DNA of 64,000 nucleotides, from assembly GCF_010729895.1 (NCBI RefSeq), contig NZ_AP022612.1, positions 1,550,001-1,614,000 on the forward strand, given 5' to 3'. Made by a program: the position numbers and the translations under genes. The stretch is from Mycolicibacterium confluentis. Lineage in GTDB: Bacteria > Actinomycetota > Actinomycetes > Mycobacteriales > Mycobacteriaceae. How positions within the stretch are numbered: the first letter of the stretch is position 1; each line of letters begins with the position of its first letter. The notes under the pieces were generated by a model, which made no database searches, was not told the origin of the DNA, and worked only from the letters and a program-made list of their open reading frames with translations. This document shows positions 8,304 through 18,300 of the stretch, in pieces.

Positions 8304-11300
8304 TCAGACCGACGCGCCCTCCTCCTCGGCGGCAGAGGAGATCTCATCCTCAAGCAGTTCGATGATGCGGGCGGTCACCGCGGCGGCGGTCGGATGCTCC
8401 CACAGCAGGGTCGGCGGCAGCGCGAGGCCGGTCTGCCTCTCCAGCTGCCGTCGCAGCGCCACCGTCATGATCGAGTCCACCCCGATCTCGACCAGGGGTA
8501 GTTTGGTGTCGACGTCGTCGGCGGGCAGGCCCAGTTCTCCCGCCACCGCGGTGAGCACCTGCTGCGCGACCCACTCTGCGGTGTCCATGTCCCCGGGACC
8601 GATGGGTGCTGAATCACCCTCGTCATCACCGGAATTCAGTAATGCCGCGGCGACGTCGGCCAGGATCGGCACCGACACCGCGCCGGGAAGCACGGGCAGC
8701 ACGACGGGGTTGGCCTCCTCGGACCGCATCGCGATGTCGAGTGCGCGCAGGGCGTCGTCGGCGCCGATGGTGTCCATGCCCAGGGCGTCCAACTGCGCTG
8801 CCACGTAACCCGAATCCGACCCCATGCCCAGGCCGCGCCACGCGGTCCAGGCCACGCTGGTCGTGGTGTCGCCGAGTGCGCGACGGTGCCGCGCGAGGCC
8901 GTCGAGGAATGCGTTACCGCAGGCGTAGGCGCCCTGGCCGGGGAAACCGGCCAGATACCCGCACGATGAGTACAGCACCATCCAGTCCAGCTGTCCGGGC
9001 GGGAACATCGCGTGGAGTGTGAGCGCGCCATTGACTTTGGGGCGCATGGTCATTGCGATCTCGTCGATCGTGGTGTTGGCCAGGAACACCCCGGCCTCCA
9101 CCCCCGCGGCGTGCACGACGCCGCGTACGGGTGGCAGTGTGGCCAAGACACCACGGAGTTCGTCCGCGGCGGTGTCGGAGGCGATGTCCACCGCCGCGAC
9201 ATGCACCGATACGCCACGCTCCTCAAGGGTGGACACCGCGCGGATCTGCTCCTGGTTGGCCGCACTGGCCCAGGACGACCGTTCCGGCAACCCGGACCGC
9301 GACACCAGAACCAGTCGCCGGGCACCCAGATCGGCGAGGTGCTCGGCGAGGCGCAGGCCCAGCACACCGGTGCCGCCCGTGATCAGATACGTGCCCGCGG
9401 GTGAGCACTCCAGCGCCGCGCCACCCGCGCGGGTGACGGTGGCCAGTCGCGCGACGAGCGCATCCTGTCCGCGCACCACCACGACGCCGTGTCCCGCCAA
9501 CTCAGACAGCACACCCAGCGGCAGCTGTTCGGAGTCCAGGTCCAGCACACCGCCCCAGAGCAGGGGATGTTCGGCTGCAGCAACGCGGGTCAGACCCCAC
9601 AGCGGTGAGCGTGCGACGTCCCCACCCTCGTGTACGCCGCGCGTGAGGGCCCAGATCCGGCCCGGGAACCCGTTCGCCAGAGCGGATGTGAGCGTGTCGA
9701 GCACTGAGGCCACCGAATCGAGAGGGGAGTCCCCGGCCGACGGGAGCACCAGCACCACGCTGTCGGAACCCAGGTCTGCGGGCAGCGCGTCGGGTGCGCA
9801 CGTCAGATGACGGACCCCGGCGGCATCGAGTTCAGCACGGCACCACGAGCCCACGGCATCGTCGCCGCCGACCAGAACCACCGTGGCCGGACGTGCCGAG
9901 GCGTCGTATGGCGTTGTCTGCCAGTCGATTCGATGCACCATCCGGCCGACATCACCACTGGTGTTCTCAAGCTCCTCGAACGTCATGCCCGTGATGGACA
10001 CCAGTGGCGTCCCCGTCAGGCTCGCGATCAGGACGTCGGTGCAGGTGCCCTCCGGGCGACGGCGGACATGCAGCAGCACCGAATCCGACGGGGCGGCAAG
10101 CACCTCCACCCGCTCGATCCGCGCGGGCATCCGCAGCTTCGGCGGGCCGTCGAACACCACCGAGGCCACCGACGTCGCCGCGTCAAGCAGGCCCGCCCAC
10201 GTCGTGGGACTCGATCCGTCGCGTTCGGCGCGCACCTGGGCGAGGAATCCACCGTCGCCGGAGCGCAGATCGACGACCTCCCAGCCGAACCCCATCTCGG
10301 CGACACCGAGCGTGGCGAGCTTGTCCACCACGCTGTTGGGCGGCAACTGGTCGGTGTATCGGGCCCGCACCACGGCCTCGTCAAGGGGAGGCACCTCGGC
10401 GCCACCAGAGGTCGCGGTCACCGCGGTGCTGTGGGTCAGCCAACCGCCGGTTTCTGGTTCCTCCCCGAGGCCACCCCCGCGCGTCCATTCGTCGTCGACC
10501 AGACGGGTCGAGATCGCCAGCGCGCGGTCCTGCAGCACCACCTGGACATCCCGAGTGCGCCCGGGCGCGACGGGGGTCCGCAGATGCACATCGACAATCG
10601 GGTTCTGTGCGGCGGTCAGGAATGTGTTGAGCAGCACCGCGGCCGGGATGATCTCGGTGCCCTGCACGGGGTGGTTGGCGGGGTAGGGCCGCGTGGACAT
10701 GTCCAGTCGGGTCTCCCACACCTGAGCGGGCACCGCGCCGGTGACCTCCAGGCGGCCGCCGAGCAGCGTGTGGCTGTCGATGTCGTGCACACCGCGCCCG
10801 GCGGGCGGAGTGCTTGGGGTGCGCCAGAATTCGCGGTGCTGCCACTGCGTGCCGGGCAGGTCGGCCCAGGACGACGAGGCGGTGAATCCGTGCTCAACGG
10901 GGGCGCCGTGGCAGTGCAGCGCCGCGACCGCCGCGGCGACCGAGCGCCGCGTGGGTTGATCGCGCCGCAGCACACCGATCGCGGCGTGCTCGTCTGCGCC
11001 GAGGTGCAGCAGGGTCTCGACCACGGAGTGCGACACCACGGGGTGCGCCGAGACCTCCAGGAACAGGCGGTGGCCGTCTTCGGCGGCCGCCGTGACAGCC
11101 TCCGCGAACCGGACCCGGTCACGCAGGTTGGCCACCCAGTAGGCGGGGTCACGTGGCGCTGTCGACCGCGGGTCGGCCAGCGCGGTGGTGTACAGCGGGA
11201 CCTGCGCGGGCCGCGACGGCGGCAGTGCCCCGGTGAGTCTCGCCAGGTCGGCGGTCAGGGAATCCATTGCGGGACTGTGGAATGCGACGTCGGTCCGGAC

Positions 11301-13466
11301 GCGGCGCACCATCAGACCGTCGGCACTCCACTGCGCGGCCACCTCGTCGACGGCCGCCGAGCGGCCTGACACCACGGTCGACGTCGCCGATGCGCTGATC
11401 GCCGCGACCACGTCGGCGCGCTCACCCAGACTCTGCGCGACCTCGTCGAACGGCAGCGGCACCAGCGCCATCGCGCCCTCACCCATGACGCGGCGGAACC
11501 CGCGCGCCCGGTAGCAGGCCACGGCCGCGCCCTGCGCCAGATCGAACACGCCCGCGGTGACACAGGCCGCGACCTCCCCGACGGAGTGGCCGATCACCGC
11601 GGCTGGGGTGACACCGCGCTCGCGCAGCACGGCCGCCAGGCCGACCTGCATCGCGAAGGTCAGCGCCTGCACCCGGTCCGTGCCACCGAGTTCACCCGTC
11701 GTCAGCGCCTCGCGGGCCGAAAAGCCCAGTTCCGCACCGAAGATCGGGTCGACGATGTCGAGCACCGCGGCGAACGCCGGTTCGGAGGCCAGCAGCTCCC
11801 GACCCATCAGCGGCCAGTGCGAACCGTGCCCGGAGAACACCCAGACCGCGCCCGCGGACGCACCGGGCACCGGGGTGCCGCGGACCACTGCGGGGTCGCG
11901 TCCGTCGGTGGCCAGCACCTCAAGTCCATGCCGCAGTTCGTCGGCGTCCTCGGCAATGACGGCCGCGCGCACCGGTTCGTGGGTGCGCCGGACCCACGAC
12001 GTCGCGGCGATCTGCTCCAGGGGCGCCGGTAGGTCCGAGAGGTGCTCGGCCACGGCGGCGGCCTGGGCGGCCAGGCGGGTCTCGGACCGGGCCGACAGTG
12101 GAATCACCGCCGGCGCGGTAGATGTGGGGGACACGCGCGCCTGGGCGGCCGGAGCCTCCTCGAGCAGCACGTGCGCGATGGTGCCGCCGTAGCCGTAGCT
12201 GCACACCGCGGCCCGGCGTGGCCGGTCACGTCGCCGTGGCCACGGCTGGACCTCAACGGGAACACGCAGTCCACTGGTGGCCCAGTCCACCGCGGGCGTC
12301 AGCGTGCGCACCCCCGCGGTCGGCGGGATGGCCTCGTGGTGCAGCGCCAACACGGCCTTGATCAGTCCGACGACACCGGCGCCGCCCTCGAGGTGGCCGG
12401 TGTTGGGTTTGACGGAGCCGACCATCGCCGGATCGCCGGCGGGCCGGGCTGCCCCGTACACCTCGGACAGCGCGGTGATCTCGACGGGATCACCTGTGGG
12501 AGTGCCTGTTCCGTGTGCTTCGAGGAAGTCGACACCTGCGGGGTCGACGCTCGAGGTCGCACACGCCAGGCGGAACAGGTCCGCCTGGGCCGCGCCGTTG
12601 GGCGACATGATGCCCACGGTCCGGCCGTCTTGGGCGACGGCACCACCGCGGACGACGGCCAGCACCCGGTCGCCGTCGCGGACCGCGTCCTCCAGTCGTT
12701 TGAGCACCACGACTGCGGCCCCCTCGCCGCGGCCATAACCGTCGGCGGAGGCGTCGAAGGTCTTGCACCGTCCGTCCGGGGCGGTCGCGCCGGCCACGTC
12801 GAGCACGCGGGTCAGGCCGGGCCCGATCAACGCGCTGACGCCACCGGCCAGCGCCAGCGAGGTCTCACCCGCGCGCAGCAGTTGGCAGGCCTGATGCACC
12901 GCGACGAGCGAGGCTGCACACGCCGCGTCCAGGGCGACGCTGGGTCCGCGCAGGTCCAACAGGTGCGACACCCGGTTGGCGACGCCACACAGCGAGGTGC
13001 CGATCCCGGTCCAGGCCTCGATGCCCGGCAGATCCTCCATCAGGAGCTTGCCGTAGTCGTCGGAGTTGACGCCCATGAGCACCGCGGTGTCGCTGCCGCC
13101 CAGCGAGCGCGGGGGCACACCGGCATGTTCGAGGGCCTCCCAGCTGACTTCGAGGGCAAGTCGCTGCTGCGGGTCCATCAGTTCGGCCTCGCGAGGCGAG
13201 ACCCCGAAGAACTCCGCGTCGAAACCCGCGAGGTCGTCGAGGAACGTGCCGAACGGCGTGGTGTCCTTGAGCACTGCGGCATTGCGCGGGTCGCGGCGAA
13301 GGTAGGGCTCCCAGCGTTCGGCGGGCACCTCGCGCACCGCGCTGCGACCGTCGAGCAGGAAGTCCCAGAACGCCTCGGGCGTGGTTACGTCCCCGGCCAG
13401 CCGGCAGCCGAGGCCGATGATTGCGATCGGCGAAAGATGTTCGCTGGAACCGTTATTCATGGTCAT
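8304..13466 (-). CDS. 6-methylsalicylate synthase-type iterative polyketide synthase
   Basis: 1,720 residues with domain order KS-AT-TH/DH-KR-ACP, the layout and length of bacterial and fungal 6-methylsalicylate synthases. KS: catalytic Cys183 in DAACAAS and EAHGTGTPTGDP. AT: GHSVGEVAACV (about 625) with a VAFHSPAM segment typical of malonyl-specific ATs. TH/DH: RPYPANHPVQGTEIIPAAV (about 925-943), the signature of the MSAS family, with its active-site His in HPVQG. KR: LITGGTGVLGL (about 1357) and QGAYACGN with the catalytic Tyr; a functional KR argues for 6-methylsalicylate rather than orsellinate. ACP: Ser in EIGVDSIM (about 1662). It lies 76 bp behind mbtA on the IdeR-controlled divergent transcript and probably makes the aryl cap of the mycobactin. 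MTM start; ATG 13460 is an alternative. Confidence 0.88.
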   Translation of the reverse strand: MTMNNGSSEHLSPIAIIGLGCRLAGDVTTPEAFWDFLLDGRSAVREVPAERWEPYLRRDPRNAAVLKDTTPFGTFLDDLAGFDAEFFGVSPREAELMDPQQRLALEVSWEALEHAGVPPRSLGGSDTAVLMGVNSDDYGKLLMEDLPGIEAWTGIGTSLCGVANRVSHLLDLRGPSVALDAACAASLVAVHQACQLLRAGETSLALAGGVSALIGPGLTRVLDVAGATAPDGRCKTFDASADGYGRGEGAAVVVLKRLEDAVRDGDRVLAVVRGGAVAQDGRTVGIMSPNGAAQADLFRLACATSSVDPAGVDFLEAHGTGTPTGDPVEITALSEVYGAARPAGDPAMVGSVKPNTGHLEGGAGVVGLIKAVLALHHEAIPPTAGVRTLTPAVDWATSGLRVPVEVQPWPRRRDRPRRAAVCSYGYGGTIAHVLLEEAPAAQARVSPTSTAPAVIPLSARSETRLAAQAAAVAEHLSDLPAPLEQIAATSWVRRTHEPVRAAVIAEDADELRHGLEVLATDGRDPAVVRGTPVPGASAGAVWVFSGHGSHWPLMGRELLASEPAFAAVLDIVDPIFGAELGFSAREALTTGELGGTDRVQALTFAMQVGLAAVLRERGVTPAAVIGHSVGEVAACVTAGVFDLAQGAAVACYRARGFRRVMGEGAMALVPLPFDEVAQSLGERADVVAAISASATSTVVSGRSAAVDEVAAQWSADGLMVRRVRTDVAFHSPAMDSLTADLARLTGALPPSRPAQVPLYTTALADPRSTAPRDPAYWVANLRDRVRFAEAVTAAAEDGHRLFLEVSAHPVVSHSVVETLLHLGADEHAAIGVLRRDQPTRRSVAAAVAALHCHGAPVEHGFTASSSWADLPGTQWQHREFWRTPSTPPAGRGVHDIDSHTLLGGRLEVTGAVPAQVWETRLDMSTRPYPANHPVQGTEIIPAAVLLNTFLTAAQNPIVDVHLRTPVAPGRTRDVQVVLQDRALAISTRLVDDEWTRGGGLGEEPETGGWLTHSTAVTATSGGAEVPPLDEAVVRARYTDQLPPNSVVDKLATLGVAEMGFGWEVVDLRSGDGGFLAQVRAERDGSSPTTWAGLLDAATSVASVVFDGPPKLRMPARIERVEVLAAPSDSVLLHVRRRPEGTCTDVLIASLTGTPLVSITGMTFEELENTSGDVGRMVHRIDWQTTPYDASARPATVVLVGGDDAVGSWCRAELDAAGVRHLTCAPDALPADLGSDSVVLVLPSAGDSPLDSVASVLDTLTSALANGFPGRIWALTRGVHEGGDVARSPLWGLTRVAAAEHPLLWGGVLDLDSEQLPLGVLSELAGHGVVVVRGQDALVARLATVTRAGGAALECSPAGTYLITGGTGVLGLRLAEHLADLGARRLVLVSRSGLPERSSWASAANQEQIRAVSTLEERGVSVHVAAVDIASDTAADELRGVLATLPPVRGVVHAAGVEAGVFLANTTIDEIAMTMRPKVNGALTLHAMFPPGQLDWMVLYSSCGYLAGFPGQGAYACGNAFLDGLARHRRALGDTTTSVAWTAWRGLGMGSDSGYVAAQLDALGMDTIGADDALRALDIAMRSEEANPVVLPVLPGAVSVPILADVAAALLNSGDDEGDSAPIGPGDMDTAEWVAQQVLTAVAGELGLPADDVDTKLPLVEIGVDSIMTVALRRQLERQTGLALPPTLLWEHPTAAAVTARIIELLEDEISSAAEEEGASV

Positions 13467-13542
13467 GTCAGTGAGATTCCTGTGCTCGCAGTGCTGTCGA
13501 TACTGGCACGTCGAGCGCCGAGTGTGGGGGCTACGTCCTGTG

Positions 13543-15216
13543 TCATGCCTGCGCCAATGTGGCCAGGATCTGCTTCTTGTCCACCTTGCCGACCGCGGTC
13601 TTGGGCAGCGATCTCATCGGGGCCAGCGCGTCCGGTTTGGTGTGGGCGGACACGCCGCGGTCGTCGAGGAATTCATGAAGTTCGGCCAGCGTGATCGGCG
13701 CACCCTTGAAAACGACTGCGGCGCAGATTTTCTCGCCCAGGTATTCGTCGGGTAGTGCGACGGCGGCGGCATCGGCGATCGCCGGGTGGGAGTTCAGGTG
13801 CTCTTCGAGATCCGACGCCGACACGGTCTCACCGCCACGATGGATCACGTCCTTGATACGTCCGGTGACCTCGACGTACCCGGCTCGGGGACCGTCGGTG
13901 AAGATGCGCACGCGGTCGCCGCTGCGATAGAAGCCGTCCGGGCTGAACGAGCGGGCGTTGGCCTCGTCGGCGCGGTAGTAGCCGCTGAGTGTGTAGGGGC
14001 CGCGCACCAGCAGTTCACCCTCTTCGCCGGGTGCGACCTCGTCGCCGAATTCGTCGACGACCTTCATTTCGTCGTGCGGGGACATCGGCCTGCCCTGCAC
14101 GTTGTCGACGACCTCGATCGGGTCGCCGGGGCGGGTGAAGTTCAACATGCCCTCGGCCATGCCGAAGATCTGCTGCGTGCCCGCGGACAGGTTCTCCCTG
14201 ATGAAGCGCGCCTCGTCAGGCATCATCCGGGACCCGCCGACCTGGACCACCCGCAGCGACGTCGGCAGTACGGGTTCCCAGTCGCAGGCCTGCGCCCACA
14301 GCTTGGCCAGCGCGTTGACCAGGCCCGTCACAGTGACCTGATGTTTGTCGATCAGCGCGAAGGCCGCCTCGGGGCTGGGGTCGTCGGTGAAAATCGTTGT
14401 GGCGCCGACGGTCATCGAGCCCAGCAGGCCCGGGCAGGCCAGCGGGAAGTTGTGCCCCGCGGGCAGCGCGACCAGATAGACGTCGTCGCCGGTCATCCCG
14501 TACGCCTGGGCACAGGCCACGGCGTTGTAGCGGTAGTCGTCGTGCGTGCGGGGGATGAGCTTGGGCAGGCCCGTCGTCCCACCGGACACGAGGAGCAGCG
14601 CGGGAAGGCTGGGATCGGGCACCGAGAACTGCGCGACGGGACCGGCGTGATCGGTCACATCGGACCAGCGCTGGAAGTCCCCGGGTTCCCCGTCGACCAG
14701 CACCCGGGTCAGGCGCGGATGCTCGCGCACCAACTCGGCCGCCATCTGGCGGTAGTCGAACCCGCCGGCCTGGTCGGTGATGATCAACCCGACCGCGCCG
14801 CTGACCTGCGCGAAATGCCCCAGTTCGGCGCTGCGGTGGCCGGGCAGGCACATCACCGGCACCACACCCGCGCGCAGCAGACCGAACAGGGCGACCGCGA
14901 ACCGGCACGAGTTGGGAAGTTGCAGCAGGACCCGGTCGCCGGCGTGGAAACCGAGGTCGAGCAGCGCGGATCCGATCCGGTCCGCTGCCGCGTCCAGTTC
15001 GGCGAACGTCCACCTCTCCCGGGGGTCCACGACGGCGCATTTGCCAGGCCAGCGCGCTGCGGCCTCTCGCAGGATCGAATCCAGCGGCAGACCCACCCAA
15101 TAGCCGGCCTGTCGGTAAACCTCGGCACGATCGGCCGGGCAGGCGACGAAACCCTGCGCGAGGTCGTCAATCTCGGACCGTTCAACTTCGGCGCTCGGGT
15201 CAAAACCGGTGCTCAT
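13543..15216 (-). CDS. mbtA: salicyl-AMP ligase of mycobactin synthesis
   Basis: 557 residues from ATG 15216 (MSTGFDPSAEVERSE); upstream in-frame codons exist but cross the promoter. It activates an aryl acid with ATP and loads the aryl carrier domain of MbtB. Seen: P-loop LLLVSGGTTGLPKLIPRTH, FGMAEGMLNFTR (A5), YRSGDRVR (A7), GRIKDVIHRGGE (A8) and KTAVGKVDKKQ with the catalytic Lys (A10). The pocket segment HNFPLACPG has Cys where, from memory, dihydroxybenzoate enzymes such as DhbE have Ser, in line with a salicylate or methylsalicylate substrate. Transcribed divergently from mbtB and together with the downstream PKS. Confidence 0.93.
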   Translation of the reverse strand: MSTGFDPSAEVERSEIDDLAQGFVACPADRAEVYRQAGYWVGLPLDSILREAAARWPGKCAVVDPRERWTFAELDAAADRIGSALLDLGFHAGDRVLLQLPNSCRFAVALFGLLRAGVVPVMCLPGHRSAELGHFAQVSGAVGLIITDQAGGFDYRQMAAELVREHPRLTRVLVDGEPGDFQRWSDVTDHAGPVAQFSVPDPSLPALLLVSGGTTGLPKLIPRTHDDYRYNAVACAQAYGMTGDDVYLVALPAGHNFPLACPGLLGSMTVGATTIFTDDPSPEAAFALIDKHQVTVTGLVNALAKLWAQACDWEPVLPTSLRVVQVGGSRMMPDEARFIRENLSAGTQQIFGMAEGMLNFTRPGDPIEVVDNVQGRPMSPHDEMKVVDEFGDEVAPGEEGELLVRGPYTLSGYYRADEANARSFSPDGFYRSGDRVRIFTDGPRAGYVEVTGRIKDVIHRGGETVSASDLEEHLNSHPAIADAAAVALPDEYLGEKICAAVVFKGAPITLAELHEFLDDRGVSAHTKPDALAPMRSLPKTAVGKVDKKQILATLAQA

Positions 15217-15256
15217 CGCGGTACAGGCCGCCCTTCCGGGTAGATGTGTCCGGACG

Positions 15257-15262
15257 ATCATA
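15257..15262 (-). promoter_or_regulatory. -10 element of mbtA
   Basis: TATGAT on the minus strand, 41 bases upstream of the mbtA ATG, directly beside the first IdeR-like box, so a bound repressor would block it. Its partner for mbtB, reading right, is probably in the overlapping TATATAGGGT at 15261-15270. Confidence 0.5.
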
Positions 15263-15263
15263 T

Positions 15264-15282
15264 ATAGGGTAGCCTCCACAAA
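15264..15282. promoter_or_regulatory. IdeR-like iron box 1 (mbtA-mbtB intergenic)
   Basis: The 19-mer starting ATAGGGTAGCCT matches the IdeR consensus (TTAGGTTAGGCTAACCTAA) at about 13 of 19 positions by eye, strongest in the left half. IdeR with iron represses divergent mbt promoters in mycobacteria. Confidence 0.6.
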
Positions 15283-15283
15283 G

Positions 15284-15302
15284 TTAGGGCAGCCTTTGTT
15301 GA
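15284..15302. promoter_or_regulatory. IdeR-like iron box 2 (mbtA-mbtB intergenic)
   Basis: TTAGGGCAGCCTTTGTTGA matches the IdeR consensus at about 11 of 19 positions, again best in the left half. It begins 20 bp after box 1, one base apart, placing both on one face-to-face tandem site ahead of mbtB (GTG 15321). Confidence 0.5.
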
Positions 15303-15320
15303 TTGTTGGGAGGACCGATA

Positions 15321-18300
15321 GTGGGTCGCGCTGCGACGAGCTCGCTGACCGTCCAAGAGCAGGTCGCTGAGCTGCTCGGCATCAGCCCGGACGCGCTGGA
15401 CCCCGACGCCGACCTCATTGCCTCGGGCCTGGACTCTATCCGGATGATGTCGCTGTCCGGGCGGTGGCGCAGGCAGGGCATCGACATCAACTTCGCCCTA
15501 CTGGCCGAGAACCCCACGGTCGCGGCCTGGACCCAACTGGTCACCGAGCGGTCCGGCGACTCCGAATCACCCCAGGCCCCGGAGCCCCAGGACAGCCCGG
15601 AAGAGGGGGACACCTTCCCCTTGGCCCCGATCCAGCACGCGCTGTGGCTGGGCCGCAATGAGGAGCAGGCGCTCGGCGGGGTGGCCCCGCACCTGTACGT
15701 CGAGTTCGACGGCGAGGGCGTCGACCCCGGCCAACTGCGCGTCGCCGCGGCCGCGCTGGCGCGTCGCCACCCGATGCTGCGCGTCGAGATCCTGCCCGAC
15801 GGCACCCAGCGGATCACCGACCGCACGCTGCCGGTCGAGATCGTCGACCTGCGCGACGAGGACGAGACGACGGTCCCGCAGCGCCTCGAGGAGATCCGCG
15901 ACGCCAAGTCACACCAGATCCTGCACGGTGAGGTGTTGCAGATCGCCCTGACGCTGCTGCCGCAGGGACGCACGCGCCTGCATGTCGACATGGACATGTC
16001 GGCCGCCGACGCCGTGAGCTACCGCAACTTCATGGCCGACCTCGCGGTGTTCTACCGCGGCGACGACCTGCCCGACCTCGGCTACACCTACCGCGAGTAC
16101 CGGGCCGCGCTGACCGCGTCGGCCCCGGTGTCCGACGAGGACCGGCGGTGGTGGGCCGAACGTGTCCCGCATCTGCCCGAACCGCCGTCGCCACCGCTCG
16201 TGCCGGCTTCCGAGCAGGCCAACCCGCGCCGCAACACCCGGCGCTGGCACTTCTTCGACGCCGACGTCCGCGAGGCCCTGTTCGCCGCCGCGCACCGACG
16301 CGGTGTCACCCCCGCCATGGCGATCGCCGCGTCCTACGCCGGAACGCTCGCGCGCTGGTCCACGAGTGCGCACTTCCTGCTCAATCTGCCGATGTTCGGC
16401 CGCGAACCCTTCCACCCCGATGTCGAGAAGCTCGTCGGCGACTTCAGTTCGTCACTCATGCTCGACGTCGACCTCACCGCGGCGCCCACCGCGGCCGACC
16501 GTGCGCGGGTCCTGCAGCAGTCGCTGCACGCCAGCGCGGGGCACTCGAGCTACTCCGGACTGTCGGTGCTGCGCGACCTCACCCGGCACCGCGGCCTGCC
16601 CACCCTCGCGCCGTTCGTGTTCACCAGCGCGATCGGCCTGGGTGACCTGTTCGCGGGCGACGTCACCGACCAGTTCGGGGCCTGCGTGTGGCACATCTCG
16701 CAGGGGCCCCAGGTTCTACTGGACGCGCAGGCCACCCCGTACGACGGCGGCCTGCTGATCAACTGGGATGTCCGGGAGGATGCGTTCCGGCCCGGCGTCG
16801 CCGATGCGATGTTCGCCCACCATGTCGCCGAACTCATCCGGTTGGCCCACGACGATTCCGCGTGGGAGGCCCTCGACACGTCCGCGGCACCCGAAGAGCA
16901 GCTTGCGGTGCGTGCGGCCCTCAATGACACCCACCCGGGAAGCTCAGAAGCGTTGCACGACGGATTCTTTCGCGCCGCCGAGCAGCAGCCCGATGCGCCC
17001 GCGGTGTACAGCGGCCTCGGTGACCTGACGTACGGGCAACTGCGCGAACAGGTCCTGGCGGTGACGGCCACGCTGCGCGAACGCGGTGCCGGCCGCGGCG
17101 ACACAGTCGCGGTGATGGGCCCCAAGACCGCCGAGCAGATCCCGGCCCTGCTGGGCATCCACGCCGCCGGTGCGGTGTACCTGCCGATCGGCGTCGACCA
17201 ACCGGCCGACCGCGCGCAGCGCATCCTCGCCGGTGCGGGCGTGCATTCGGCCCTGTTCTGCGGGCCACGCACGGCTGCGATGGATGACCTGCCGGTGCCC
17301 GCGCTGACCGTCGCCGAGGCGGTCGAGCAGGGCCGCTACCGCGCCGCCGAGACCGCACCCGCCGTCACCGACCCGCACGACGTCGCCTACGTGCTGTTCA
17401 CCTCGGGATCGACGGGGGAGCCCAAGGGCGTCGACGTCACCCACGACGCCGCGATGAACACCGTCGAGTTCATCAACGACCACTTCGAGATCGGGCGCCA
17501 CGACCGCTGCCTGGCGCTGTCCACGCTGGAATGTGACATCTCGGTGCTGGACATCTTCGGCATGCTGCGCGCCGGCGGATCGATCGTCGTGGTCGACGAG
17601 GACCAGCGCCGCGACCCCGATGCGTGGGCACGGCTGATCCGCGACCACGACGTCACGGTGCTGCACTGGCTGCCGGGCTGGCTCGAGATGCTGGTCGCGG
17701 TGAACCCCGAGCTGCCCTCGGTGCGGGTGGTGCCCACCGGCGGTGACTGGGTGCGCACCGAGATGGTCCGGGCCCTGCGCGCGCAGGCGCCGCACGCCCG
17801 CATCGCCGGACTGGGTGGGGCGACCGAGACCGCCATCCACAACACCTGGTACGAGGTCACCGACCTGCCGGCGGGCGCCGCGGTTCCGCTGGGCCGGCCG
17901 TTGCCCAACAACACCTGTCGCGTCGTGGCGCCGGACGGCACCGACTGCCCGGACTGGGTGCCCGGCGAGTTCTGGGTCGGTGGTCGGGGTGTCGCCGCGG
18001 GATACCGCCGCCGACCCGAACTCACCGCGGAGAAGTTCGTCGAGCAAGGCGGCGTCCGGTGGTACCGCACGGGCGACCTCGCGCGCTACCTGCCCGACGG
18101 GACACTCGAATTCGTCGGCCGTGCCGACCACCGCGTCAAGATCAGCGGGTACCGCGTCGAACTCGGCGAGGTCGAGGGTGCCCTGAACCGGTTGCCATTC
18201 GTCGACGGCGCGGTCGCCGCGGTCGTGCCTGCCGCGGGTGATGCGACACGCGAACAGTTGACCGCCCTGGTCCGGGTCACCGACCCGCAGGCGACGCCGC

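Noticed and set aside
12042..13694. 550-codon plus-strand frame opposite the methylsalicylate synthase.
   Set aside because: Shadow of the KS domain; crosses the end of mbtA and has no domain content.
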